Both the position numbers and the translations under genes were made by a program. From Planctomycetota bacterium (GTDB lineage: Bacteria; Planctomycetota; Phycisphaerae; Phycisphaerales; Zrk34), in contig WGMD01000002.1 in NCBI GenBank assembly GCA_016125255.1, forward strand, positions 744,001 to 808,000: a stretch of 64,000 nucleotides of DNA, written 5' to 3'. Below the pieces are notes generated by a model, which had not been told where the DNA came from, did not search any database, and saw only the letters and a list, made by a program, of their open reading frames with translations. Within the stretch, counting starts at the first letter, position 1; every line of letters starts with the position of its first letter. Shown one piece after another: positions 33,614 through 41,883 of the stretch.

Positions 33614-34597
33614 ATGAAAAAGTTCATCACGCTGATCGTCATGCTGTTTGCCGTACACACCCCCGCCGTCCGCGCGGCGGACGACATCGGGGCGACGCGC
33701 ATCGCGAAATGGAAGGATGACAAGGCGTGTGCCTTCGTGCTCATGTTCGATGACAGTTGTCCGACGGATGTGAAGATCGTCGTGCCGGAGCTTGAGAAGC
33801 GGCGGATGACGGGGACGTTTTACATCAATCCGGGGTCGGGGCAGTATGGGGCGAATCGCAAGGCGTGGGAGGAGACGATTCCGGGGGCGGGGTTTGAGTT
33901 GGCCAATCACACGTTCACGCATCGCGGGGGCGACACGAAGTCGGACATCGAACAGGAAGTCGTTCGATGCAATGAGGCGATTCACAAGACGACGCCGACG
34001 ATGAACTGGCCGCGGCTCGTTTCGTACGGGCAGCCGGGCGGGATCAAGCCCGAGCGCTGGCCCAGCACGAAGGGCGAACTGGCGGCGATCCTGGCGAAGA
34101 ATCATCTGATCGACCGCCCGGACTTCGGCGGGCGCGGGGCGATGATCGCGTTTCATACTTCGGGCGAAATGCTCGCGCATGTCGACAAGGCGATCCAGTC
34201 GGGGGCGATGGAGTGCATCGTGTTCCACGGCGTCGGCGGGGACTGGATCACGACGCCGCTCGATGTGTTCACGGGCTTTCTCGATGGGCTGGCGACGCGG
34301 CGGCAGAAGGTCTGGCTCACCCGCCACATCCCCGCGCATCAGTACGCCACCGAGCGCGACAGCGCACAGGTGAAAGTCACGCGGGCCGACGCAACGACAA
34401 TCAGGCTCGCGCTGAGCAGCGGCGCGGACCCGAAGTTTTACGATCAGCCGCTCACGCTCATCACGCATGTCCCGGCGGACTGGAAAACATGCACGATCAC
34501 GCAGGGCGAACGGACGATCGAAGCGGCGTCGAAGGACGGCGCGGTGATGTATGACGCGACGCCGGGCGGGCAGGTGATCACGATTCGCAAAAAGTAA
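33614..34597 (+). CDS. Secreted polysaccharide deacetylase family protein
   Basis: The 327-residue protein has a signal peptide (1-20) and a NodB-type fold. The metal-binding signatures are an N-terminal LMFDDSCPTD and HTFTHRG, with GTFYINP between them. It probably removes acetyl groups from a polysaccharide. The ATG at 33614 is chosen over upstream starts because it opens the signal peptide. It is divergent from the two carbohydrate-related genes. Confidence 0.85.
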   Translation: MKKFITLIVMLFAVHTPAVRAADDIGATRIAKWKDDKACAFVLMFDDSCPTDVKIVVPELEKRRMTGTFYINPGSGQYGANRKAWEETIPGAGFELANHTFTHRGGDTKSDIEQEVVRCNEAIHKTTPTMNWPRLVSYGQPGGIKPERWPSTKGELAAILAKNHLIDRPDFGGRGAMIAFHTSGEMLAHVDKAIQSGAMECIVFHGVGGDWITTPLDVFTGFLDGLATRRQKVWLTRHIPAHQYATERDSAQVKVTRADATTIRLALSSGADPKFYDQPLTLITHVPADWKTCTITQGERTIEAASKDGAVMYDATPGGQVITIRKK

Positions 34598-34960
34598 TGT
34601 TGTCTCGTATTGGGGGAGCTGCCCCGCTGAAGCGGGGTCGGGCGGCGAATGCGGGAAAATCGCGGTAAATTCCGGGGAATTTCCGAGGGCGGAAAAAAGA
34701 TTTTAAAATTTCGGGATTTGTGGTTTACATCTGCGGGGAATGAGGCCATACTCGGTGGCCTGTCCGGTGCGCGTCTGCGAATTCGTGCGTGCATCGGCGG
34801 GACGGATTCGAACGAGATACTCACTGAAACTTTGGGACGAGGGCTCGGGCGGGTTGTCATTGGTCGTGCCGTTGCGCGACGGGTGATGATGCGGTTCGTG
34901 CGGCGATCGCCATCGGGTGATGGCGGGGTCGATGGTGAATTTACACAGGAGAATGTGCAA
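34598..34960 (+). other. 363-base intergenic/leader region of the PEP-CTERM gene at 34961
   Basis: No gene is supported. A promoter lies at 34724-34752, which gives a leader of about 200 bases. The leader holds a CGCCAT/ATGGCG hairpin near 34909-34928 and the ribosome-binding site AGGAG at about 34947-34951. Confidence 0.45.
34724..34752 (+). promoter_or_regulatory. Promoter of the PEP-CTERM gene at 34961
   Basis: TTTACA at 34724-34729 and CATACT at 34747-34752 are separated by exactly 17 bases. Confidence 0.55.
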
Positions 34961-35806
34961 ATGTGTAGTGCATCCGGAATCACGCGGAGGAAGGTCGGCG
35001 GACGGTCGCGGACGTGTCGCATCGTGTCGGCGGCATTGCTGGGGGCGATGCTCGCGGCGGGATCGGTGCAGGCGGGATTGTCGGGGCCGACGGTGAATGT
35101 GACGTTCAACATCGCCGTGGACACGCCGGTGATCGGCGACAACATCATCGACTACACGCTCGACGCCAGCAGTCTCGGGCAGGGCATGCCGACGGCCGGT
35201 GACGAGGTGACGGGGACCGCCAGCGCGACGCTCGGCCTCGTCAGCGCGACCGGCGATCCGCAGATCACCGACCTGGTTTTCAATGGCGGCTCGACCATCA
35301 ATCTCTCCGACTTCAGCTTCAGTCTGGGCGCACTGGGCAGCTTCGCTTTCCAGAACCTCGTGGGTCAGCCGTTCACAATCGGCGCTTCGACGCTCTCGAC
35401 CCCGGCGACGCTCGCGCAGACGGGCCTGTTCCCCGCATCGAATCATGAGATTCGCGCCAATCAGGGCAATTTCGTTCCTTCGGGGCTCATCAGCGGAATC
35501 ATCGGTCCGGTCGACCTGTCGACCGAACCGCTCGACTACGTCGGGGACACCACCCGCCACGGCACGCTCACCGTCGCGCTCAACTCCAGCAGCGGCGGGA
35601 TGTCGACCTATGACGTCGTCTTCGTGATCCCGCTCAGCAACGACTCGTCACCGAGCTACGCCGAGGGGCTCACCGCGCACTCGGAAGGCGACTGGGTCGG
35701 CGTCGGCCAGTTCACGGTTCCCAACGCCACGACCGTCCCCGAGCCCGCGTCGATGGGACTGCTGGCGATCGGCGCGACGGCGCTGATGATGCGCCGCCGG
35801 CGGTAA
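34961..35806 (+). CDS. PEP-CTERM protein of unknown function
   Basis: The 281-residue protein starts at 34961, with AGGAG about nine bases upstream. It has a basic N-region and a signal peptide ending near GSVQA, then a beta-rich domain with no family I recognise. The C-terminus is TVPEPASMGLLAIGATALMM with RRRR, a canonical PEP-CTERM signal. A terminator lies at 35836-35863. It is probably an envelope or matrix protein sorted by an exosortase encoded elsewhere. Confidence 0.83.
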   Translation: MCSASGITRRKVGGRSRTCRIVSAALLGAMLAAGSVQAGLSGPTVNVTFNIAVDTPVIGDNIIDYTLDASSLGQGMPTAGDEVTGTASATLGLVSATGDPQITDLVFNGGSTINLSDFSFSLGALGSFAFQNLVGQPFTIGASTLSTPATLAQTGLFPASNHEIRANQGNFVPSGLISGIIGPVDLSTEPLDYVGDTTRHGTLTVALNSSSGGMSTYDVVFVIPLSNDSSPSYAEGLTAHSEGDWVGVGQFTVPNATTVPEPASMGLLAIGATALMMRRRR

Positions 35807-35835
35807 GATTCAACTTGCATGATTTCATCCATGAC

Positions 35836-35863
35836 GCCCGCGCTTTACCGCGCGGGCTTTTTT
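35836..35863 (+). terminator. Rho-independent terminator
   Basis: A perfect 8-base-pair stem (GCCCGCGC/GCGCGGGC, loop TTTACC) is followed by TTTTTT, 30 bases after the PEP-CTERM stop. A second small hairpin (TTGCGCC/GGCGCAA) follows immediately. Confidence 0.93.
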
Positions 35864-36000
35864 GCGCCGTGACGGCGCAAAGTGATGTTGACGGGATGCG
35901 CCGCGGGATGAACAATGTCGTTGGAAGGGCCGCGGAGGATGTTCCGCCGCGGGCTTGAGGCGTGTTCGATGTGTGTCCGAGCAAGCCAAGGAGTATCGCG

Positions 36001-36363
36001 ATGAGTCTTCAGTCAATCGGCAAGAAAGTCGTGGACATGTGCAACGCGGGCAAGAACTTTGACGTGATGCACACGCTGTACGATCCGAACATCGCGTCGG
36101 TGGAGCCGACGGGCAAGGCGACGGTCGGCAAGGAACCCGTCATCAAGAAGTCGGAAATCTGGGCCACGACCGTCGAGATTCACGGCGAAAAAGTCGTCGG
36201 CCCGTTCTTCCACGGCCCCGACAAGTTCGCCACCAAGACGATCTTCGACATCACCCGCAAAGCCACCGGCCAGCGCGTCCAGCTCGAGGAAATCACCGTC
36301 TACACCGTCAAAAACGACCTGATCACCCGCGAGGAATTCTTCTTCGGCGGGGATCAGTGGTGA
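36001..36363 (+). CDS. NTF2/SnoaL-like protein
   Basis: The 120-residue protein has the features of a SnoaL-like cone fold: an N-terminal helix pair (IGKKVVDMCNAGKNFDVMHTLYDPNI), then a beta-sheet segment ending in LITREEFFFGGDQW. Such proteins are small cytoplasmic enzymes or ligand-binding proteins; no substrate is evident. AAGGAG lies just before the ATG at 36001, which is preferred to an upstream in-frame start. Confidence 0.78.
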   Translation: MSLQSIGKKVVDMCNAGKNFDVMHTLYDPNIASVEPTGKATVGKEPVIKKSEIWATTVEIHGEKVVGPFFHGPDKFATKTIFDITRKATGQRVQLEEITVYTVKNDLITREEFFFGGDQW

Positions 36364-36378
36364 ACTGATGTGTTTCTA

Positions 36379-36422
36379 ATTTCGAGTTTCTGGTTTCGAG
36401 TTTCGAGTTTCGAGTTTCATCG
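36379..36422. repeat. TTTCGAG heptamer array between convergent genes
   Basis: Six near-copies of the heptamer TTTCGAG run from 36379 to 36422, one interrupted by TGG. The array lies between the NTF2-like gene and the converging DUF3179 gene and is related to the heptamers at 28381-28475. Confidence 0.7.
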
Positions 36423-36431
36423 AACCTGGCG

Positions 36432-37385
36432 TCATTCGATTTTGTCGCCGCGGAGGGCGTACCAGGCGAACCAGCGGGCGCGCATTGTGGGGGATTGGAC
36501 GATGTCCATGAGGGCGCGGCCGCCGGGGGGCGGGAGCGGGGCGACGGGGAAGCGGAGTTCGCCTTTGTCGTAGTAGTCGGGGAGGGGATCGCGGTAGTAG
36601 CGTTCCTTGTAGATGTTGTTGCCGGTGAAGACGCTCGTGTCGGGGTGCTGCTCGGACCAGTCTTTCCATGTGCCGTACCAGAGGGGCAGGACGGTGAGCG
36701 ATTGACCGGCGAGCGGGCCGGCGATGGCGGCGGCTTTGAGCTGACAGAACAGCGACATCGAATCGCGGTCGTACATGACAAGGTTCGAGTTGTAGAGCAG
36801 CCCGCTGAAACCGAAGTTGAGCGTTATGCCGTTGAGCCGGCGATCGAAGACGACGCTCGAATCGCAGAGCGGGTTGTATGTGACGGCGACGGGCGCGCCG
36901 CCGATGGTATCGTTGACGATTTCGTGCCAGCGGAGATAGCGGATCGGATACGCGCGGGACTCGCCGTTGATCGTGACGCCGATCACCTCGTCATGCGAGA
37001 CGACGAAGCGGGTCCAGCTTTTGAAATTGCGTTCGTCGAGTTCCTTGAGGATGGGGAGCGTGGTGGCGTGGTAACCGGCGTGCTTGAGGTCGCCGACGTT
37101 TTGCTCGACGACGAGTTCCATGCCGTCGACGACCGGTTGCGAATCGCGCGACATGCCCGAGGCGACAAGCTGCTCGCGCGGCACGGTGAGGTTCGAGAGG
37201 TCGAAGTGATACGATTCGACATGCTCGCCATCGCCGACGACGGAGGTGCGGATGGTGTAGATGCGCCAAAGCTGCTGCGCCATGACGAGCGTGAACAGCG
37301 CGGCGAAACCGAGCATGAGATAGAGGAAGCTGCGCCGCCCGGCGGCGGCCTGAGCTTTGGGATCGTCAATGGGGAGAGGCATCAT
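36432..37385 (-). CDS. DUF3179 domain-containing membrane-anchored protein
   Basis: The 317-residue protein has one N-terminal membrane segment (RRSFLYLMLGFAALFTLV, about 18-40) and a DUF3179 domain: VIGVTINGESRAYPIRYLRWHE, VAVTYNPLCDSSVVFDR and GFSGLLYNSNLVMYDRDS. The cysteine in NPLC and a late LFCQ are conserved in this family. Function is not established. It follows ctaB on the same strand, with a repeat between them, so a link to the membrane or heme A synthesis is possible but unproven. Confidence 0.85.
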   Translation of the reverse strand: MMPLPIDDPKAQAAAGRRSFLYLMLGFAALFTLVMAQQLWRIYTIRTSVVGDGEHVESYHFDLSNLTVPREQLVASGMSRDSQPVVDGMELVVEQNVGDLKHAGYHATTLPILKELDERNFKSWTRFVVSHDEVIGVTINGESRAYPIRYLRWHEIVNDTIGGAPVAVTYNPLCDSSVVFDRRLNGITLNFGFSGLLYNSNLVMYDRDSMSLFCQLKAAAIAGPLAGQSLTVLPLWYGTWKDWSEQHPDTSVFTGNNIYKERYYRDPLPDYYDKGELRFPVAPLPPPGGRALMDIVQSPTMRARWFAWYALRGDKIE

Positions 37386-37411
37386 GGGGGAAACTCGAAC
37401 AGAGGCGGGGC

Positions 37412-37517
37412 ATTGAAAATTGAGAATTGAAAAATGCAAATTACAAAATGCGGATGAGCGCTCGGCACGTGCATCAATTTGCAATTTTCAATGGTCATTT
37501 TTCAATTTGCAATTCCC
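37412..37517. repeat. AT-rich dispersed inverted repeat, copy 1
   Basis: An AT-rich island in a GC-rich genome. The left arm (37412-37443) and the right arm (37475-37517) are imperfect inverse complements built on the words CAAATTG and TTTTTCAATGGTCATT. The unit also occurs at 41402-41497 with similar arms but a different loop. Confidence 0.75.
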
Positions 37518-37519
37518 AT

Positions 37520-38551
37520 TCACCGCGAAATCGTTTCGCTGACGATCGGGTCGGCGGCGAGGACGGGGGGCGTGGCGAGGTCGGTGCTCGGCTGCGCGGC
37601 GGCGGCCTGGATGGCTTCGAGCGGGATGTCGTAGTACATCTGCGACCGGTCGAGAACCATGAGCGTCATCAGCACGGGCAGGTAGACGAGCGTGGCGAGG
37701 AACAACCGGCGGGCGCGGGCGTCGGACAGATCGTGACTGAGTTGAAGGCAGAGCCGGATAATCCAGGCCCCGAGGATCAGCGAGCCGACGGCGTAGACGT
37801 AGCCGGTCAGCCCGACCATGGTCGAAGCCAATCCGATCGGCAAGAGCGCCCATGACCACATCACGACGGTGCGTCCGGTGATCGAGCCGGTGGGATCGAC
37901 GATGGGGAGCATGCGATAGCCGCCCAGCGCGTAGTCCTTTCGGTAGAGCCAGGCGAGGGCGAGGAAGTGGGGAATCTGCCAGACGAAAAGCGTGGCGAAC
38001 AGGACCCACGCCCCGCGATCGATCAGCCCGGCGGCCCCGGCGTAGCCCATCATCGGCGGAATCGCCCCGACGACGGAGCCGACCATCGTGTTGGCCGTGC
38101 TGATGGGTTTGAGCGGCGTGTAGATGAGCGTGTAGATGAGAATCGTCAGCAGGGTCAGACCGGCGGCGAGCGGGTTGACCATCGCGGCCTGAAGCGTCAC
38201 GCCGAACCCCGCCGCGAGCACGGCGAAGACCACGGCGTGGAGCCGGCTGATGCGCCCCGACGGCAGCGGACGACGACACGTGCGCGGCATCTTGGCATCG
38301 CGCTCGATCTCGTAAAGCTGATTGAATGTGCTCGCGGCGGCGGAGGCGAAGAACGTCCCGACAAGCAGATAGCCCAGCTTCGCCCAGTCGATGGGCCCGA
38401 CCGATCCGAGCACGAACCCGACGCCCGCCGTGACCATCACCAGCGCGGTGAGGCGGAACTTGGTCAGCTCCTTGTAGACGTCCACCCAATGGCGCAGCCC
38501 CATCGACACCGAGGGCACGGCAGGGACGGAAGCGGGCAGCGGCTGGTTCAT
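37520..38551 (-). CDS. ctaB: Protoheme IX farnesyltransferase (heme O synthase)
   Basis: The 343-residue UbiA-family membrane protein has about nine helices. The Asp-rich prenyl-diphosphate motif is NQLYEIERDAKMPRT with RRPLPSGR (residues 77-100), and the second motif is WLYRKDYALGGYRM. It adds farnesyl to protoheme to form heme O, the precursor of heme A for the aa3 oxidase encoded at 13593-18632. It is divergent from ctaA, the next enzyme of the pathway. Confidence 0.95.
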   Translation of the reverse strand: MNQPLPASVPAVPSVSMGLRHWVDVYKELTKFRLTALVMVTAGVGFVLGSVGPIDWAKLGYLLVGTFFASAAASTFNQLYEIERDAKMPRTCRRPLPSGRISRLHAVVFAVLAAGFGVTLQAAMVNPLAAGLTLLTILIYTLIYTPLKPISTANTMVGSVVGAIPPMMGYAGAAGLIDRGAWVLFATLFVWQIPHFLALAWLYRKDYALGGYRMLPIVDPTGSITGRTVVMWSWALLPIGLASTMVGLTGYVYAVGSLILGAWIIRLCLQLSHDLSDARARRLFLATLVYLPVLMTLMVLDRSQMYYDIPLEAIQAAAAQPSTDLATPPVLAADPIVSETISR

Positions 38552-38829
38552 TTGGGGTCTTTTCCGAGTCGGGACGGTGAGAAGGGCATGGTAGGTTCAT
38601 CGACCGAATCGGGCAAGCGTCGGGAGAACGCGCAAGCGATGCGCTGCCACTCCCTCTCCCACCGGGAGAGGGCCGGGGTGAGGGTGGCTCCGCAGTCGGG
38701 CGCGCTTCATTGCGGATGCAGTCAGTGATCGGGCGCCCCCTCAACCGGCCCTGCGGGCCGACCTCTCCCGGAGGGAGAGGTGAAAGCACTGTCAAAGCGT
38801 CGCCGGGCGGTCTACGATATGGGTCCACC
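38552..38829. repeat. ctaB-ctaA intergenic region with two CCTCTCCC/GGGAGAGG hairpins
   Basis: Two hairpins share the same stem, CCTCTCCC with GGGAGAGG and a three-base loop: 38652-38672 and 38761-38781. The first is followed by CCGGGGTGAGGG, a dispersed-repeat wording seen in many bacteria. A further GGCCCTGCGGGCC palindrome lies between them. No gene is seen here. Confidence 0.6.
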
Positions 38830-40209
38830 ATGAGCGCGTCCTTGGACATTTCGCCGTCGAGCCCCCGCGGGGGCGATGTATTGACCATCGGGTTCGGCAC
38901 GACGGTGGCGATGTGGGCGATCGGGTACGTGACGAAGATGCCGCTGTTCGTGGTGAGTCCGATGCTCATCGCGGGTCTGCTGCTGGCGGCCCTGCTCGTC
39001 GGCGGGTTCGTCGCCGGTCGCTCGACGCGGCGGGGATGGTCCGGCGGCCTGCTGGCGGGGTTCATCACGGCCGCGCTGAACCTGCTCATCGTCGGGGCGG
39101 TCATCAGCGGGAAAAATGCCGCCGCCGATGCGCCGTCGCCGCTCACCTGGGCGCCCGGCACGCTTTTCATCACGGCGATCATCATGTCCCTCGCGGCGGC
39201 GGTCGGGTCGCGCTTCCGTGCGCCGTCGCCGGCGGAGCCGCGCAATTGGACGGGACGCTTCGCGCTGGTGGCGATGATCGCCGTCGGGCTTCTGCTCATC
39301 GCCGGCGGACTGGTCACGGGCCACGAAGCCGGGCTGGCCGTGCCCGACTGGCCCCGCACGTATCACACGAACATGTTCCTCTACCCGCTGGCCCGCATGA
39401 CCGGCAACATCTATTACGAACACGCCCATCGACTCTACGGCGCGCTGGTCGGCCTGACGACGATCGTGCTGGCGATGCACCTGTGTCATGTGGACCGCCG
39501 GCGGTGGGTCAAGGCGCTGGCCCTGCTGGCCATCGTCGCCGTCGTCGCGCAGGGCGTCATGGGCGCGGCGCGCGTATTGATGGCCCACTCCAACGGCGGC
39601 GTCGAAGTCGCCACCGCCGCCAACGAGACCGACGCCTCCATCGCCCTGCGCATCATCCACGGCGTCTTCGCGCAAATCTTCTTCGCGCTGATGGTGACCC
39701 TCGCCGTCGTGACCAGCCGGGCGTGGCGCACCGCGACGAAGCGCACGCTGCATCACGCCGCGGGCGTCGATCGCTGGCTGAGCGTTTCGCTTTTCGCCGC
39801 CATGATCGTTCAGCTCATTCTCGGCGCCGTCGTGCGGCATACGGGCAAGGCGGTGTTCGAGCACATTTCGATGGCCTCGGCCGTGTTCCTGCTCGCCGTC
39901 ATCACGGGCATGCGCGCGTGGGGCGTTCACGGCGAGGCGGACCGGACGCTCAAGCGCTTGGGCATTGCGATGGCGCTGATCGTCTGCGTGCAGGTCGGGC
40001 TGGGCATCGCGGCGCTGGTCGTGATCAACATGAGCAAACAAGCCGGTCACCCGGTGGCGGCCGATCCGATCGTCACGACCCTGCATCAGGCCAACGGGGC
40101 CGCCCTGCTGGCGGTCACAACGGCGATGATGCTCTTTTCGCACCGTTTTCTCGCTCCCGATCCGCACGGCAAGACCGAGCACTTGAACGCGGCGGGGGTC
40201 GAAGCGTAA
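38830..40209 (+). CDS. ctaA: Heme A synthase (COX15/CtaA) with N-terminal membrane extension
   Basis: The 459-residue protein has a COX15/CtaA domain from about residue 140, with heme-ligand regions GLVTGHEAGLAVPDWP (His165), YEHAHRLYGALVG (His198, His200) and later HGVFAQ and RHTGKAV histidines. It oxidises heme O to heme A in the inner membrane. The first ~138 residues form about four extra membrane helices that standard CtaA lacks. The ATG at 38830 is the first one fitting a membrane N-terminus. It is divergent from ctaB. Confidence 0.9.
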   Translation: MSASLDISPSSPRGGDVLTIGFGTTVAMWAIGYVTKMPLFVVSPMLIAGLLLAALLVGGFVAGRSTRRGWSGGLLAGFITAALNLLIVGAVISGKNAAADAPSPLTWAPGTLFITAIIMSLAAAVGSRFRAPSPAEPRNWTGRFALVAMIAVGLLLIAGGLVTGHEAGLAVPDWPRTYHTNMFLYPLARMTGNIYYEHAHRLYGALVGLTTIVLAMHLCHVDRRRWVKALALLAIVAVVAQGVMGAARVLMAHSNGGVEVATAANETDASIALRIIHGVFAQIFFALMVTLAVVTSRAWRTATKRTLHHAAGVDRWLSVSLFAAMIVQLILGAVVRHTGKAVFEHISMASAVFLLAVITGMRAWGVHGEADRTLKRLGIAMALIVCVQVGLGIAALVVINMSKQAGHPVAADPIVTTLHQANGAALLAVTTAMMLFSHRFLAPDPHGKTEHLNAAGVEA

Positions 40210-40261
40210 AATAGACGTACGTGTCCAATATTCAATCTTCCGCATGTAAGGTAGGTGCATC

Positions 40262-41260
40262 ATGCGTTACCGCAAGTTTCCCAACACTGATCTGGCTGTG
40301 AGCGAAGTGGGCTTTGGCGTGTGGACCGTTTCGACGGACTGGTGGGGCGTCACCGATGAAGCCCTCCGCCGCAAGCTCGTCGCCGACGCGTTCCACAAGT
40401 ACGGCATCACGCACTTCAACACCGCGCCGACCTATGGCGACGGGTACGGCGAAACGCTGCTCGCCGACGTGCTGGGCGATGTGCGCGACAAGGTCGTCTA
40501 CGCCACGAAGTTCGGCTACGACCTGACCGACACCGAAGGCCGGCCCGGCCACCGCGAGCGCGCTCATGACTACGACACCCGTTCGATCCGACGCCAGTGC
40601 GAGGAATCGCTCAAGCGGCTCAACACGGACGTGATCGACCTGTACGAAGGCCACAACAGCCGCCTCGAACACATCGACAACGACGACATCATCGCCGCGC
40701 TCGAGAAGCTCAAGGACGAAGGGAAAATTCGCTACTGGGGCGTGTCGCTGGGGCCCAAGATCGACCCGGGCCGACAGGTCGACGAAGCGATGGCGGCGAT
40801 CCGGCGCGGGTATCATGGCGTGCAGATCATCTACAATCTGCTCGAGCAGGCGGTCGGTTCGCCGATTCTCGACGAGGCCCGCAAGGCCGGCGTCGGGCTC
40901 ATGACGCGCGTGCCCCACTCTTCCGGTCTGCTCGAAGGAAACCTCACGCCCGAGACGACCTTCCCCAAGTGGGACCACCGCTCGCACCGTCCGAAGATCT
41001 GGCTCACCGAAGGGCTTCAGAAAGTCGAGCAGCTTGAGTTCCTCACCGCCGGCGGCGGGCGCACGATGGCGCAGGCCACGCTTCAGTTCATCCTGCGCAA
41101 TCCCGTTTTCGTCTCGACGCTGCCGAACATCTACGACGAGCAGAACCTCGCCGAGTTCGCCGCCGCCCCCGACACGCCGCAGCTTTCCGACGCCGAGTAC
41201 AACGAGGCGCAGCGCCTTTACGCCAACAACTTCGGCCTCGAACCGGCGTCAACGATGTAA
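40262..41260 (+). CDS. Aldo/keto reductase with substituted catalytic aspartate
   Basis: The 332-residue protein has the AKR TIM-barrel pattern: GFGVWT near residue 18, FNTAPTYG (52-59), ATKFGYD (81-87) and a later WGVSLGPK. Tyr58 and Lys83 fit the catalytic tetrad, but the position normally held by Asp (FDTA) is Asn53. It may still bind NADPH but could have altered activity. The substrate is unknown. It follows ctaA by 52 bases and a repeat element follows its stop. Confidence 0.85.
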   Translation: MRYRKFPNTDLAVSEVGFGVWTVSTDWWGVTDEALRRKLVADAFHKYGITHFNTAPTYGDGYGETLLADVLGDVRDKVVYATKFGYDLTDTEGRPGHRERAHDYDTRSIRRQCEESLKRLNTDVIDLYEGHNSRLEHIDNDDIIAALEKLKDEGKIRYWGVSLGPKIDPGRQVDEAMAAIRRGYHGVQIIYNLLEQAVGSPILDEARKAGVGLMTRVPHSSGLLEGNLTPETTFPKWDHRSHRPKIWLTEGLQKVEQLEFLTAGGGRTMAQATLQFILRNPVFVSTLPNIYDEQNLAEFAAAPDTPQLSDAEYNEAQRLYANNFGLEPASTM

Positions 41261-41395
41261 GAACGCGTGTGAGAAGACCATGGATCAACGAGCCGCGACC
41301 GTCAGGGAGCGGTCGAAACAGGTAACAATGAGCGGCGCCTTGACCGCTCCCTCACGGTCGCGGCTCGTTAAACGCCCCCTTCTCACACACGTTCT
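41260..41395. repeat. GAGCCGCGACC palindromic element, copy 1
   Basis: A 136-base nested inverted repeat. The outer arms (AGAACGCGTGTGAGAAG at 41260-41276, inverse at 41379-41395) match at 16 of 17 bases. The inner arms (28 bases, 41287-41314 and 41342-41369, beginning AACGAGCCGCGACCGT) differ at one position. The loop is about 27 bases. Confidence 0.85.
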
Positions 41396-41401
41396 AAGAC
41401 A

Positions 41402-41497
41402 GGGAATTGCAAATTGAGAATTGAGAAATGCGAATTGAGGCCCGACGCCTCTGACAATTTGCATTTTTCAATGGTCATTTTTCAATTTGCGATTTCC
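41402..41497. repeat. AT-rich dispersed inverted repeat, copy 2
   Basis: This has the same architecture as 37412-37517, with left-arm words AATTGCAAATTGAGAATTGA and a right arm containing TTTTTCAATGGTCATTTTTC. It is followed by a GTGTCTCCGTGTCTGCGTG phrase before the Rieske gene. Confidence 0.75.
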
Positions 41498-41540
41498 TTG
41501 GTGTCTCCGTGTCTGCGTGCTTGTTTTTGAGGATGTTTTG

Positions 41541-41849
41541 ATGGGTATTGAATTGCCGCTCGCTGACGTGCCGCCCGGTGCGATGGAGCGTATTGAGATC
41601 GACGGGCAGGCCGTGATGGTGACGAACGTCGATGGCGACATCTACGCGGTGTCCGACACGTGCACGCATGCGCAGATCAGTCTCAGCTCCGGGTCGCTGC
41701 ACGGAAGGCAGGTCATGTGCCCGTGGCACGGGGCGATGTTCGACCTGAAAACCGGCCGGCCGACCTGCGGTCCGGCCGTTGATCCGCTGCGCTGCTATCG
41801 GGTGCGCATCGAGAACGAGACGATCCACATCGAAACGGGCGCGGATTAA
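41541..41849 (+). CDS. Rieske-type [2Fe-2S] ferredoxin
   Basis: The 102-residue protein has Rieske ligands Cys41-x-His43 (CTH) and Cys60-x2-His63 (CPWH), separated by 16 residues, as in ferredoxin subunits of ring-hydroxylating oxygenases and nitrite reductase small subunits. It carries single electrons in the cytoplasm. No oxygenase or reductase is adjacent, so its partner is unknown. The ATG at 41541 is chosen over an upstream in-frame start lying in repeat sequence. Confidence 0.88.
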   Translation: MGIELPLADVPPGAMERIEIDGQAVMVTNVDGDIYAVSDTCTHAQISLSSGSLHGRQVMCPWHGAMFDLKTGRPTCGPAVDPLRCYRVRIENETIHIETGAD

Positions 41850-41883
41850 GTTGCGACTCTCCTTCGTTGGAGAGAAGCGGGCG

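Noticed and set aside
36376-36781. Open frames giving repeated ETRNSKL-like peptides near 36.4 kb
   Set aside because: The peptides are produced by the TTTCGAG heptamer array and not by a gene.
28381-37517. CRISPR array as an explanation of the repeated intergenic units
   Set aside because: The units do not form evenly spaced identical repeats with unique spacers, and no cas gene is present.
41260-41395. The palindromic element as a Rho-independent terminator of the aldo/keto reductase gene
   Set aside because: There is no T-run after the stem, and related elements occur in other contexts, so a repeat family is the better explanation.
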